Part shown: one piece after another, positions 16,848 to 26,146 of the stretch
Layout of the letters: every line of letters starts with the position of its first letter
How positions within the stretch are numbered: the stretch's first letter is position 1
From: Fidelibacterota bacterium
GTDB lineage: Bacteria; Marinisomatota; Marinisomatia; Marinisomatales; TCS55
Direction of reading: 5' to 3'
DNA length: 64,000 bases
Assembly (NCBI GenBank): GCA_004124535.1
Contig: SCKQ01000003.1
Coordinates: 1-64,000 of the forward strand
Translations under genes and position numbers: made by a program
The notes under the pieces: model-generated
Database searches by the model: none
What the model saw: only the letters and a program-made list of their open reading frames with translations
Told to the model about the DNA's origin: nothing

Positions 16848-17868
16848 AATATTCCTCTGCATTTGTACACTAGTATTTTCCACATACCTCACAGCTGAAT
16901 CTATCTGGGTAAAATATGGTTGGGAAATAATGGATAATGGCGGAGATGCGCGCGCATTGGCCTTGGGCAATACTTTAACCGCAGACGGTTCATCGCCTAT
17001 CGCTGTATTATGGAATCCAGCACACCAGACGCACCAGCAGACTTTGCCGCTTATATACGGCCACCAAAATCGGTTTGCTGGCCTAGTCAGCAGCGATGTA
17101 TTGGTTTTCCCCTTAAAAACTAAAATGAAAATACCTTTGGGTTTAGTAATACTCAGGGAAGCGGTCTCTAGAATTCCTGATACCAGGAATCTGCTGCTCG
17201 ACTGGGGTGCAGATGGTATGCCTGGCACTATGGATTTTGGTGAAGGGAATGGGGTCCTAGATGAAGGTGAAAGACTTAATCTAGAGGATATAAAATTTTT
17301 TAATCAGTCTCAATGGGCTGTCCATCTAAGTACGGCCAGAAATTATAAACAATTTACCGTTGGTGTCGCTGCCAAAGGAGTGTTGCATAACTTGGGCGGT
17401 TATAATGGTACGGGGTTTGGTTTGGATATCGGCACAAAAATTTCTCCCTGGGAAAATGGTATTGTGGGTTTATCAATAACAAATTGTACCACGTCTTGGT
17501 TGTTGTGGGAGAACGGTACGGTAGAACGAACAATTCCTGGCGTTAATTTGGGTATTTCCCATCTTTTTGTATTTCCTAAAACGCCCTTTCAAGCCCGTAT
17601 TAATGGTGGTGCTTTATTCGAATTAGGGAAACAGAAATCGCGCTACAGGGCAAGTATGGAGGTTAGCTACAAATCCAAGCTTCAGGTTAGGTTTGGTCGC
17701 AATAATAATGGATTTTTATCCACGGGATTGGGACTCTTCTGGACCAATTTTTCGATGGACTATGCTTATCGTCCTTCCACGGCAGATACTGGATTTGGTG
17801 CAAGCCACATAATTTCATTTCGTATTGACCCATTATGGGTAAGAAATAAATTAAAAACATTACTTTAA
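16837..17868 (+). CDS. PorV/UPF0164-like outer-membrane beta-barrel protein
   Basis: A 343-residue secreted protein: signal peptide to about residue 20 (ending TAES), then NGGDARALALGNTLTADGSSPIAVLWNPA, the opening that marks PorV/PorQ and UPF0164 proteins of FCB bacteria, related to FadL-type barrels. The remainder alternates polar and hydrophobic residues with many glycines and aromatics, as in a 14-strand barrel. In Bacteroidetes PorV serves the type IX secretion system, but many paralogues have other, unknown roles, so no pathway is assigned. ATG 16837 overlaps the mutS end by 11 bases. Confidence 0.75.
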   Translation: MAFRIFLCICTLVFSTYLTAESIWVKYGWEIMDNGGDARALALGNTLTADGSSPIAVLWNPAHQTHQQTLPLIYGHQNRFAGLVSSDVLVFPLKTKMKIPLGLVILREAVSRIPDTRNLLLDWGADGMPGTMDFGEGNGVLDEGERLNLEDIKFFNQSQWAVHLSTARNYKQFTVGVAAKGVLHNLGGYNGTGFGLDIGTKISPWENGIVGLSITNCTTSWLLWENGTVERTIPGVNLGISHLFVFPKTPFQARINGGALFELGKQKSRYRASMEVSYKSKLQVRFGRNNNGFLSTGLGLFWTNFSMDYAYRPSTADTGFGASHIISFRIDPLWVRNKLKTLL

Positions 17869-17959
17869 GCCTTATTTTATTTGGTTTAAGTCCGATAAAC
17901 TTTATTTGATCATAAGTGATCTAAAATTAAATTTCTTGGCTATCCTTGGTAATAAAATT

Positions 17960-18823
17960 ATGATTTCAAGTATGACAGGTTTTGGTCGAGCAGTTACAGA
18001 TACGGATGCCGGACAGTTATCGGCATCAATTCGATCCGTTAATTCCCGCTACCTTGACGTAAAAATTAGGGGCTTGAATTTCGAACCGGAAGTGGAGAAG
18101 TCAATTCGTGACTTAATGACCAAGCGTCTAATCAGAGGAACAGTGCAAATAACATTCGAGATGGGTAACAACAGTGCTTCCAGCAAGAATTTGACCTTCA
18201 ATAAAGACCGTTTTGAAGCACTGGATAATATATTAAAAACCATTGCAAAGAATTATGGCCGTGAGCTCAATATGGGTGATTTGATGCATGCCTCAGACCT
18301 TATTGCTGATGGAAAAAATGAATTGTTGGATCCTGATAAGATTATCAATGTTACCAAAGAAGCCCTAATCCAAGTTCTAGATATGCGGCAAGCGGAAGGC
18401 GGCCAGATTCAAGAAGATCTGCTCCGCAGATTAAATGTCTTAAAAACAGGACTCAGAGAACTTGAGAAAATGAATGTATCTTTTGCTGATGAACGGAAAG
18501 AAAAACTCGAAAGTCGCCTACAAAAATTATTAGGCAATCATGAACTAGATGAAACGCGACTTGCCCAGGAAGTAGCGCTACTAGCAGAGCGGGCCGATGT
18601 GACCGAGGAAACGGTGCGTTTGAAAAGCCATTATGACCAGATGGATAAAATATTAACTGCTGAAGGTGCTGTAGGGAAACGCTTTATTTTTCTACTTCAG
18701 GAAATTACCCGTGAGGTGAATACTGTTGGATCAAAAAATGGGTCTATTGATGTAGTAAATCAGGTGATTGCCATGAAAGGTGAACTTGAAAAAATGAGGG
18801 AGCAGGCCCAGAATATTCTATGA
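17960..18823 (+). CDS. yicC: YicC/YloC family endoribonuclease
   Basis: A 287-residue protein starting MISSMTGFGRA, the near-invariant N terminus of YicC proteins. The N-terminal YicC domain (about 1-155) is followed by the DUF1732 domain, recognisable in RLAQEVALLAERADVTEE and GKRFIFLLQEITREVNT. YicC is an oligomeric endoribonuclease that acts on mRNAs and small RNAs. ATG 17960 was chosen over a TTG at 17906, which would add 18 residues foreign to the family. Its stop overlaps gmk by four bases; yicC-gmk-rpoZ is a widely conserved order. Confidence 0.93.
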   Translation: MISSMTGFGRAVTDTDAGQLSASIRSVNSRYLDVKIRGLNFEPEVEKSIRDLMTKRLIRGTVQITFEMGNNSASSKNLTFNKDRFEALDNILKTIAKNYGRELNMGDLMHASDLIADGKNELLDPDKIINVTKEALIQVLDMRQAEGGQIQEDLLRRLNVLKTGLRELEKMNVSFADERKEKLESRLQKLLGNHELDETRLAQEVALLAERADVTEETVRLKSHYDQMDKILTAEGAVGKRFIFLLQEITREVNTVGSKNGSIDVVNQVIAMKGELEKMREQAQNIL

Positions 18824-19395
18824 AGAATATTATCGTAATATCTGCGCCATCTGGAGCGGGAAAGACAACCCTTTGCGGCGAATTACAGCGCCGCAAACCC
18901 CATATAAAATTTTCTGTATCGTGTACTACCAGGCCAAAACGTGAATATGAAGTTGATGGTGTGAATTATCATTTTTTATCCGATCAAGAATTCACAGAAA
19001 AGGTGCAAAATAATGAATTCGTCGAATATGAAAATGTGCACGGCTATTATTATGGTACCTTACGCAAGACGCTTGAAGATGCACTGGCTCAGCAAGAAAT
19101 GGTTTTATTTGATGTGGATGTGAATGGAGCTATGGCCATTAAGAGTAATTATTCTGATAATACATGTACAATCTTTATTTTACCCCCCTCGATAGATGAC
19201 TTGAAAAAGCGTTTGATCCAGCGCGGTAGTGAAACAGAGGAAAGAATTGATAAAAGACTTGAACGAACAGCTCAAGAAATGGAATACAAAGACAAATTCG
19301 ACGTCTGCATAATCAATGATGATCTTGCAATTGCAGCCGAAGAATTGAATGAACTTATCACAATACAAAATGAAGGAGTAGTTTATGGCAGTTAA
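18820..19395 (+). CDS. gmk: Guanylate kinase
   Basis: A 191-residue enzyme that phosphorylates GMP to GDP with ATP, essential for GTP and dGTP supply. The P-loop is SAPSGAGKTT (residues 8-17); the GMP-binding region follows, with SCTTRPKR, DGVNYHFLS and EFVEYENVHGYYYGT; the lid holds RLIQRGSETEERI. Length and motifs are normal. ATG 18820 overlaps the yicC stop, and the 3' end overlaps rpoZ by 11 bases, so the three genes are translationally linked. Confidence 0.97.
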   Translation: MKNIIVISAPSGAGKTTLCGELQRRKPHIKFSVSCTTRPKREYEVDGVNYHFLSDQEFTEKVQNNEFVEYENVHGYYYGTLRKTLEDALAQQEMVLFDVDVNGAMAIKSNYSDNTCTIFILPPSIDDLKKRLIQRGSETEERIDKRLERTAQEMEYKDKFDVCIINDDLAIAAEELNELITIQNEGVVYGS

Positions 19396-19672
19396 ACCCG
19401 TATCTTTGCGCAAAATGGAGGAAAAAACCAAGAATATATACGAAGCGGTTGTAGTCATGTCAAAAAGAGCGCGGCAGATAACCCAGGAACGATACGAAGA
19501 ACAGGTTATGGAAAATTCAGAAGAGCTAGAATTGGATGTGTTGGATGAATCACCCGATATAAAACCAGAGGACTATGAGGAAAAGGAAAAAGTGACCACC
19601 ATAGCATTGAATGAATTTCTTGAAGGTGAAGTCAATTGGCGTGTACTGGAGGATCCAGAAGAGGACCAGTGA
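19385..19672 (+). CDS. rpoZ: RNA polymerase omega subunit
   Basis: A 95-residue protein with the omega core KTKNIYEAVVVMSKRARQI (residues 14-32), which helps assemble RNA polymerase by clamping beta'. The C-terminal half is acidic (EELELDVLDESPD...) and ends with a conserved-looking IALNEFLEGEVNWRV segment seen in the FCB-type omega. Position after gmk is the standard arrangement. A GAAGGAGT ribosome site lies at 19372-19379, inside gmk. The stop overlaps the start of the uracil-DNA glycosylase gene. Confidence 0.9.
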   Translation: MAVKPVSLRKMEEKTKNIYEAVVVMSKRARQITQERYEEQVMENSEELELDVLDESPDIKPEDYEEKEKVTTIALNEFLEGEVNWRVLEDPEEDQ

Positions 19673-20340
19673 CATTGATAAAATCTGATGCTGTCAGTAG
19701 GTATTTAGAACAGACAAAAGATCTGTATGGCGATCAACTGTTTCTTAGCTTGGCTAATGAATCCAGTCATGTGGATAGTTCAGATGAATCACTTGATCAA
19801 TTTTTTGATAAAATTAATCAATGTCAAAAGTGTCAGCTTGGCCAAACAAGAACTAAATTTGTATTTGGTGTAGGCGATCCAAATGCGGATTTAGTTTTGG
19901 TAGGGGAGGCGCCCGGTGAACAGGAAGATTTGCAGGGCGAACCTTTTGTTGGTCGCGCCGGGAAATTATTGGATAAAATTCTCTCTGCCATAGAATTGTC
20001 GAGAAATCAAGGTGTATACATCTGCAATGTGTTGAAATGCCACCCTCCAAACAATCGCGATCCCTTGCCTTCCGAAGTTGAACAGTGTGAGTCCTACCTC
20101 ATACATCAAATAAATTTGATAAAGCCCAGATTGATTGTAGCTTTAGGTAGGGTTGCTGCAAAAACGTTACTGAAACAAGATTTGCCCTTGAAAGATTTGC
20201 GTTCAATCAAACATGACTATCACGGCACTCCGCTGGTTGCCACATATCACCCCGCTGCATTATTGCGGAATCAAAACTTGAAGCCAGCTGCCTGGGAAGA
20301 TTTCAAGTGGATTCGCCGCCTCATTGGGGAATCAAAATAA
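19669..20340 (+). CDS. Family 4 uracil-DNA glycosylase (4Fe-4S)
   Basis: Excises uracil from DNA at the start of base-excision repair. With GTG 19669 (overlapping the rpoZ stop) it has 223 residues. The [4Fe-4S] ligands of type 4 and 5 enzymes are present: C52-x2-C55, C124 (KCHPP) and C140, with the diagnostic 16-residue step between the last two. The active-site motif GEAPGEQED occupies 79-87, and the second motif ATYHPAALLR lies near the C terminus. An N-terminal extension of about 45 residues precedes the cluster domain. A TTG start at 19675 is equally possible. Confidence 0.92.
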   Translation: MTLIKSDAVSRYLEQTKDLYGDQLFLSLANESSHVDSSDESLDQFFDKINQCQKCQLGQTRTKFVFGVGDPNADLVLVGEAPGEQEDLQGEPFVGRAGKLLDKILSAIELSRNQGVYICNVLKCHPPNNRDPLPSEVEQCESYLIHQINLIKPRLIVALGRVAAKTLLKQDLPLKDLRSIKHDYHGTPLVATYHPAALLRNQNLKPAAWEDFKWIRRLIGESK

Positions 20341-20342
20341 TA

Positions 20343-21710
20343 ATGGCTACAAAAGAACAAGATCAGCAGCTAAACGTGCAGCCCCAGTCCATTGAAGCTG
20401 AACAAGCAGTGTTGGGGTCAATGTTAGCCAGCAAAGAAGCAATAAATAAGGCCCTACAATGGGTACGTAGTCATCATTTTTATAAAGAAGCTCACGGTAA
20501 AATATTTCTGGTAATGTCTGACCTTTTTGATAAAGGTGAGCCGATTGATACTGTTTCAGTAATTAATAAGTTAAAGAAGAATAAAGAGTTGGAAAGTGTT
20601 GGCGGTGCTTATTTTATTACTGGTTTGGTTGAATCAGTACCTACAGTAGCCAATGTCGAAAGTTATGCTAAAATAGTCCTGGAAAAGTTTATGCTTCGTG
20701 AATTAATTCGTGCATCCCACGAATTATCAAAAGATGCGTACAATGATCGCCAGGAAGTTGAAGAGATCTTGGATACTGCTGAACAGACTATCTTTAGTAT
20801 CACTCAAGATCGTTTAAGGGGTGGTTTTAAGCCTATTGATGGTATTTTACACGAAACATTTGAAAATTTGGATCGCATTGCTTCCAATCCTGGTTCTGTA
20901 AATGGTGTTCCTTCCGGATTAATCGATTTAGATGATATTACTTCTGGATTTCAAAAGAGTGATCTTGTTATCATCGCTGGACGTCCATCAATGGGTAAAA
21001 CCGCATTGGCGCTCTCTATAATGCGCAATGCAGCCGTGGATTATAAAGTACCGGTTGGTGTGTTTAGTTTGGAGATGGCAAACCACCAATTGGTCCAACG
21101 CCTGCTTTGTGCAGAAGGAAGAGTGGACAGTCACCTGGTACGCACCGGTAAACTGCCGAAAAACCAGTGGAAAAACCTTAGTCTTGCGGTTGGTTCTCTT
21201 GCTGAGGCGGAGATAAGTCTTGATGATACAGCGGCAATCTCAGTACTGGAGTTACGAGCCAAAGCACGGCGCTTAAAAGCAGAGAAGGATGTGGGCCTAA
21301 TTATCGTGGATTATTTACAGCTGATGCAGGGGCCAAGGAACATGGAAAGTAGACAGCAGGAAATCTCAACTATTTCGCGTTCCCTAAAAGCATTAGCGAA
21401 AGAACTTGACATACCAGTTATAGCGCTATCTCAGCTTTCTCGGGCAGTTGAACAGCGCAGTGATCATAGACCGCAGTTATCAGATCTACGCGAAAGTGGC
21501 GCGATTGAACAAGATGCGGATTTGGTTATTTTTTTATACCGCCCATGGGTTTACTCCCGCGAAGATGAAGACAAAGGCAAAGCACAGGCCATCATTGCCA
21601 AGCAGCGGAATGGCCCCATAGGCAGTATAAATTTATCGTTCATCGATCGCTTTGCCCGTTTTGAAAGTATTTCTGCATTCGAAGAGTTGGAATCTGAAGT
21701 ACCATTTTAA
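20343..21710 (+). CDS. dnaB: Replicative DNA helicase DnaB
   Basis: Hexameric 5'-3' helicase that opens the replication fork. The 455 residues contain the N-terminal primase-interacting helical domain (PQSIEAEQAVLGSML at 12-26) and a RecA-like motor with Walker A GRPSMGKT (213-220), Walker B LIIVDYLQLM and the DLRESGAIEQDAD sensor region. No intein is present. ATG 20343 gives the normal start; an in-frame start at 20307 would lie inside the glycosylase gene. The stop TAA overlaps the next ATG by one base. Confidence 0.96.
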   Translation: MATKEQDQQLNVQPQSIEAEQAVLGSMLASKEAINKALQWVRSHHFYKEAHGKIFLVMSDLFDKGEPIDTVSVINKLKKNKELESVGGAYFITGLVESVPTVANVESYAKIVLEKFMLRELIRASHELSKDAYNDRQEVEEILDTAEQTIFSITQDRLRGGFKPIDGILHETFENLDRIASNPGSVNGVPSGLIDLDDITSGFQKSDLVIIAGRPSMGKTALALSIMRNAAVDYKVPVGVFSLEMANHQLVQRLLCAEGRVDSHLVRTGKLPKNQWKNLSLAVGSLAEAEISLDDTAAISVLELRAKARRLKAEKDVGLIIVDYLQLMQGPRNMESRQQEISTISRSLKALAKELDIPVIALSQLSRAVEQRSDHRPQLSDLRESGAIEQDADLVIFLYRPWVYSREDEDKGKAQAIIAKQRNGPIGSINLSFIDRFARFESISAFEELESEVPF

Positions 21711-23905
21711 TGCAGAACCCCCTTGCCAGGTTCTTACCACATCTTGTCGGGGAATACCCCAAAAAATTTCTTAACCTATACGATAATATTTCCCTTTCCA
21801 ACGGTTCATCGCAGGATGAAATCCGAGACCTTTTATGGCAGGCTTATGAGTTTGCCATAACCCACCATGAAGGCCAGAAACGGCATTCCGGGGAACCGTA
21901 TTTTAACCATTGTTTAGCGGTGGCTAATACGCTTGCACAGTGGAAGATGGATCATTTTACCATCATCGGCGGTATACTGCACGATACCATCGAGGACACG
22001 GATGCATCGATCCAGGATATAAAATCTCTTTTTGGGGAAGACGTTGCCAGCTTAGTAAATGGGGTCACAAAATTGGGCGGTATCCGCTTCTCTAGCAGGG
22101 AGGCAAAGCAGGCCGGTAATTTTATGAAAATGCTGCTCTCTGTGGCCCAGGACCTACGCGTAATTATAATCAAATTTTCCGATCGCTTGCATAACATGCG
22201 CACTATTGAATATCTACCGCGAATTAAACGCCATAGAATCGCCATGGAAACCAGAGATGTGTATGTACCTTTGGCTCATCGGTTGGGTATGGCCCAGGTC
22301 AAATGGCAACTGGAAGACTTGGCGTTCCAGACATTAAATCCAAAGGCTTTTGGTGAGATCGATTCGAAGATCAAATCCAGCCATAGAGCAAGAGAGAAGT
22401 ATATTGCTGGTATTACGAAACCATTGTTGACAGAATTGGATAAACACAATTTAGAAGCGGTTGTTAATGGTCGGGTGAAATCTTATTCATCTATATATGG
22501 GAAAATGGTTAAACGAGGGATATCATTTGAAGAAATATATGATAAACTGGCCATTCGAGTAATAGTTGATAAGATTGAGGAATGTTATTTAACGCTGGGG
22601 ATCTTGCATCAGCACTATACACCGGTTCAAGATCGCTTCAAGGATTTCATCGCCACACCCAAATCAAATGCCTATCAATCAATACATACCACGGTAATTG
22701 GGCCAGATGGTAAACTGGTTGAAATCCAGATTCGAACCAAAGAAATGGAAGAAACAGCAGAAATTGGTGTGGCCGCCCACTGGCATTATAAGGAGGATGG
22801 TGTCAGCAGTAAGAGTATTGACAGTCATGTACAGTGGCTCAGGGAATTGGTAGAAATATTAAAAGCTGAATCCTCTGACCCGCGAGAATTCATGCATTTA
22901 TTGAAGATTGATCTATTTAGCGATGAAATATTTGTTTTTACGCCAAATGGTGATTTGGTTCAGCTGCCAGTAAATGCTACGCCGATTGATTTTGCATTTA
23001 GTGTACACACTGAAGTTGGTCTGCATTGCATTGGCGCAAAAGTTGATCATAAAGTAGTACCACTGAATACCGTATTAAAAAATGGAGATACAGTGGAAGT
23101 ATTAACCAGCAAATCCCAAAATCCTAGTTATGGCTGGTTAAAATTTGTCGTAACCAGTAAAGCCAGAAATCACATTAACCGCTTCTTGCGCAAAGCCATG
23201 CGGGAAGAAAGCATTAAGTTAGGACAACAATTACTTGAAAAAACACTACGGCGCCTCAAACGTTTAGCCTTAATTACAGAAGTGAAAGAATCCTTCGCAA
23301 AATTTGGATATAATTCTTCAGATTCTTTTCTGGAATCTATAGGCAGCGGTGACCTCTCCATCCGTGATGTGTTAAAAAAGGTACAGCCTGAGGAAGACGT
23401 TGTGTTGGATAAAGAGCCTGTAGAGGAAGAAAAACGTTTCCTGGATTTTGCTAGATCGCGTTCAAAAGGTATCAAATTACAAGGTATAAAAAACCTAATG
23501 GTTACATTTGGGAAATGCTGTAACCCCATTCCAGGTGATGAAATGATGGGTTTTGTAACCCGTGGTAGAGGGATCACTGTACACCGTTCATCATGCAGGA
23601 GTCTGCCCTTACTCAATGAAGAATCTGATCGCTTAATGCCGGTAGAATGGGATTCAGCTCGCTCAGATATTTTTAATGTACGCTTGAAAGTAGAATCACT
23701 TGATCGCAAAGGTATGCTTAAAGAAATCACTGAAGTGATTTCCGGTGCGGATATCAATATAACCAGCGTGGATATGAAAGTGAAAGACGTATTATCAACA
23801 GGATACTTCGTCGTGCAGGTCAATAACCTGAAACAACTTGATCGGATTATTAATAAAGTAAGTAAGATAACTGGAGTTGATGGCGTAGAAAGAACGGGAC
23901 AATGA
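21710..23905 (+). CDS. rsh: Bifunctional (p)ppGpp synthetase/hydrolase (RelA/SpoT homologue)
   Basis: Controls the stringent-response alarmone. The 731 residues hold an intact HD hydrolase domain (H67, H91-D92, E95-D96), a synthetase domain with GRVKSYSSIYGKM and FIATPKSNAYQSIHT, a TGS domain (about 405-465, FVFTPNGDLVQLP), a zinc-finger/CC region (FGKCCNPIPGDE, with HRSSC) and a C-terminal ACT domain (about 655-731). Because both catalytic domains look complete, it is probably the single long RSH of the organism. ATG 21710 overlaps the dnaB stop. Confidence 0.95.
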   Translation: MQNPLARFLPHLVGEYPKKFLNLYDNISLSNGSSQDEIRDLLWQAYEFAITHHEGQKRHSGEPYFNHCLAVANTLAQWKMDHFTIIGGILHDTIEDTDASIQDIKSLFGEDVASLVNGVTKLGGIRFSSREAKQAGNFMKMLLSVAQDLRVIIIKFSDRLHNMRTIEYLPRIKRHRIAMETRDVYVPLAHRLGMAQVKWQLEDLAFQTLNPKAFGEIDSKIKSSHRAREKYIAGITKPLLTELDKHNLEAVVNGRVKSYSSIYGKMVKRGISFEEIYDKLAIRVIVDKIEECYLTLGILHQHYTPVQDRFKDFIATPKSNAYQSIHTTVIGPDGKLVEIQIRTKEMEETAEIGVAAHWHYKEDGVSSKSIDSHVQWLRELVEILKAESSDPREFMHLLKIDLFSDEIFVFTPNGDLVQLPVNATPIDFAFSVHTEVGLHCIGAKVDHKVVPLNTVLKNGDTVEVLTSKSQNPSYGWLKFVVTSKARNHINRFLRKAMREESIKLGQQLLEKTLRRLKRLALITEVKESFAKFGYNSSDSFLESIGSGDLSIRDVLKKVQPEEDVVLDKEPVEEEKRFLDFARSRSKGIKLQGIKNLMVTFGKCCNPIPGDEMMGFVTRGRGITVHRSSCRSLPLLNEESDRLMPVEWDSARSDIFNVRLKVESLDRKGMLKEITEVISGADINITSVDMKVKDVLSTGYFVVQVNNLKQLDRIINKVSKITGVDGVERTGQ

Positions 23906-23906
23906 A

Positions 23907-24215
23907 ATGAAAGTAAAAACATTTACAAAAAGGAATATTGCCACTGAAATAGCAGACCGGCTGGAGGCGACGGTTGTTGACTCTTTGATGTTTACGGATG
24001 AATTATTTACACTACTGAGAGAAATGCTGACTGAAGATCATGAAAAGGTCCGTATCGAAATTAGGAATTTTGGTGTTTTCGAGGTAAAGCCAACGAAGGC
24101 AAAGCCAAAAGCAAGAAATCCGCATACCAACGAAGAGATATTTGTACCTGCTCATAAAAAAACCCATTTCAAACCTGGCAAAATTCTCAAGAATTACCTT
24201 AATCAGCCGATCTGA
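23907..24215 (+). CDS. HU/IHF-family DNA-bending protein
   Basis: A 102-residue histone-like protein. The N-terminal helical dimerisation part is followed by the beta-arm region RIEIRNFGVFEVKPTKAKPKARNPHTNEEI, whose RNP tip matches the intercalating proline arm of HU and IHF. It probably works as a dimer in nucleoid compaction. At 102 residues it is slightly longer than HU (about 90). Whether it behaves as non-specific HU or site-specific IHF cannot be decided. It begins one base after the rsh stop. Confidence 0.92.
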   Translation: MKVKTFTKRNIATEIADRLEATVVDSLMFTDELFTLLREMLTEDHEKVRIEIRNFGVFEVKPTKAKPKARNPHTNEEIFVPAHKKTHFKPGKILKNYLNQPI

Positions 24216-24230
24216 TTTACCGTCATCTAG

Positions 24231-24638
24231 ATGGGACGCCTTTTAGCCATTGATTACGGTGCTCGCCGGGTTGGTTTAGCTCTATCCGACCCATTAAAAA
24301 TGATTGCCAGTCCTTATCGAACAATCATTTATAAAAATAACACCAATTTGATCGAGGAAATTGAAAGGATCATTGCTGCAGAAGATGTAGAACTGACTAT
24401 TATCGGTTTACCCCTTGGCATGGCCGGCCAGATAACGGAACAAACAAAGAAGGTAGAAGAATTTGCAGATAAATTAGCTGCCCGGAGGATTGCAATTAAA
24501 TATGAGGACGAAAGATGGAGTTCAGTAGCGGCAAAACGATCGATGAAAGAACAAAATATTAAGAGTGGATATAATAAGGAACTGGTAGATCAAACGGCTG
24601 CAGCAATATTTCTGCAGCAATACCTAGATCGACACTGA
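24231..24638 (+). CDS. ruvX: Holliday junction resolvase-like protein RuvX (YqgF)
   Basis: A 135-residue RNase H-fold protein. The opening LLAIDYGARRVGLALSDP carries the first catalytic aspartate (D8) and the YqgF signature, IIGLPLGMAGQITEQ forms the central motif, YEDERWSS the second acidic site, and VDQTAAAIFLQQYL the last (D). YqgF is implicated in 16S rRNA 3'-end maturation and in resolving junctions. Length is typical. Lnt follows after two bases. Confidence 0.93.
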   Translation: MGRLLAIDYGARRVGLALSDPLKMIASPYRTIIYKNNTNLIEEIERIIAAEDVELTIIGLPLGMAGQITEQTKKVEEFADKLAARRIAIKYEDERWSSVAAKRSMKEQNIKSGYNKELVDQTAAAIFLQQYLDRH

Positions 24639-24640
24639 TT

Positions 24641-26146
24641 ATGGATAAATTTCTTGACCTTCCAAAATGGCAGTTAGCTCTGCTTTCAGGTGTGCTCATA
24701 GGGGCAGCTTATCCGCCCTCACCACTGGGTTTTTTGGCTTGGTTCGGTTTAGTGCCCCTGATCCATTTATTATGTAATGTATCAACGGTTGAAGGGGCGA
24801 AGTGGTCCTTTTTGACAGGGGTTACCGTAAATATTATTACTGTTTATTGGTTTGGGTTGAATAGTGGCGCTGGTTTATTTCCTGTATTATTATCCTTAAC
24901 CGGGGCAGTTCTCTACCTCAGTATCTTTTGGATTATTTTTGGTATGTGCACCAGTTGGTACCATCAACGGACCGGATATGGATTGGCAGCAATACCAATA
25001 TTTTGGGTTGGTATGGAACATATACGCAGTTTTGGACCACTTGCATTTCCATGGATTAATTTGGCCCTGACCCAAACGTTTAGCTTACCCTTGCTACAAA
25101 TTGCTGATGTAACGGGATCAACAGGAATTAGTTTCTGGATAGTACTGATTAATGCAATACTTTATGCTGGTTATGGGTCAAGTATTGGTCTAAAAAGATC
25201 TTTGCAAATAGTTACCTTATTATTGGTTTTAATTTCGTCATTGGGTGTCTATCGAATTTCATCAATTCGGAATGAAAAAATTGTCGATCAAATCAGCACT
25301 GCGATAGTACAGCCCAATGTAGATCCGAATCAGAAGTGGGAAGCAGATTTTCGTGATCAAATTTTTAATATTATGGATTCGCTTCATACTGCATCAATCG
25401 ATCTTCAGCCCGATTTTATTCTTTGGCCAGAAGCGGCCTTACCTGTATATCTGCGCATAACCTATGCTGCCCGCCGCCCAATCCTACGCAAAGTTCATGA
25501 TTCGGGTATTCCACTGCTCACCGGTACCCCCGATAGGAGAAAGCGTGAGAATAATGAAAGAGATTACTACAACGGTGCCCTGTATTTTACACCTGATGGA
25601 TCAATGAAAATGTATTATAAAATGCATTTAGTACCTTTCGCCGAGTATATACCTTTTTCAAAAACGTTTCCTGTGTTTAAACGATTAAATTTTAGCCAGG
25701 GGAACTTTACACCAGGTCATGATTTTACATTATTCCAGGTGGATAGCGTTCCATTTGGAAATTTAATTTGCTATGAATCAAGCATTCCAACTATTGTTAG
25801 CCAGTTTGTTCGTCGCGGGGCAAAATTCTTATCGATTGAGACCAATGATTCTTGGTGTGGCCATACTTCTGGGGTTTATCAGCATTTCCAAATTGCGCGA
25901 CTCCGTGCGGTAGAAAACAGGGTTGCGATTGCGCGTAGCGCCAATACAGGTATTTCAAGTCTTATTTTACCAACCGGTGAGGTTGCTGAAAAAATACCTT
26001 TCGGTGAACAAAAAATCATTTTGGCTGAAATACCAATTCGCGATTTAGCATCATTTTACATGCGATTTGGGGAATTGTTTGCAATCATTTGTTCATTAAT
26101 TTCAATCATATTATTAGGCACGGGATGGGTAAAAAACAGATCGTAA
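24641..26146 (+). CDS. lnt: Apolipoprotein N-acyltransferase Lnt
   Basis: Inner-membrane enzyme that adds the third acyl chain to lipoproteins, needed before Lol sorting in didermal bacteria. The 501 residues comprise about seven hydrophobic segments in the first 210 residues (starting PPSPLGFLAWFGLVPLI) and a periplasmic nitrilase-type domain with the glutamate in LWPEAALP, the lysine in YKMHLVPFAEY and the nucleophilic cysteine in LICYESSIP; a last transmembrane helix lies near the end. With lgt in the same window it shows a lipoprotein pathway that ends in triacylation, consistent with the several lipoproteins here. The 3' end overlaps the next gene. Confidence 0.95.
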   Translation: MDKFLDLPKWQLALLSGVLIGAAYPPSPLGFLAWFGLVPLIHLLCNVSTVEGAKWSFLTGVTVNIITVYWFGLNSGAGLFPVLLSLTGAVLYLSIFWIIFGMCTSWYHQRTGYGLAAIPIFWVGMEHIRSFGPLAFPWINLALTQTFSLPLLQIADVTGSTGISFWIVLINAILYAGYGSSIGLKRSLQIVTLLLVLISSLGVYRISSIRNEKIVDQISTAIVQPNVDPNQKWEADFRDQIFNIMDSLHTASIDLQPDFILWPEAALPVYLRITYAARRPILRKVHDSGIPLLTGTPDRRKRENNERDYYNGALYFTPDGSMKMYYKMHLVPFAEYIPFSKTFPVFKRLNFSQGNFTPGHDFTLFQVDSVPFGNLICYESSIPTIVSQFVRRGAKFLSIETNDSWCGHTSGVYQHFQIARLRAVENRVAIARSANTGISSLILPTGEVAEKIPFGEQKIILAEIPIRDLASFYMRFGELFAIICSLISIILLGTGWVKNRS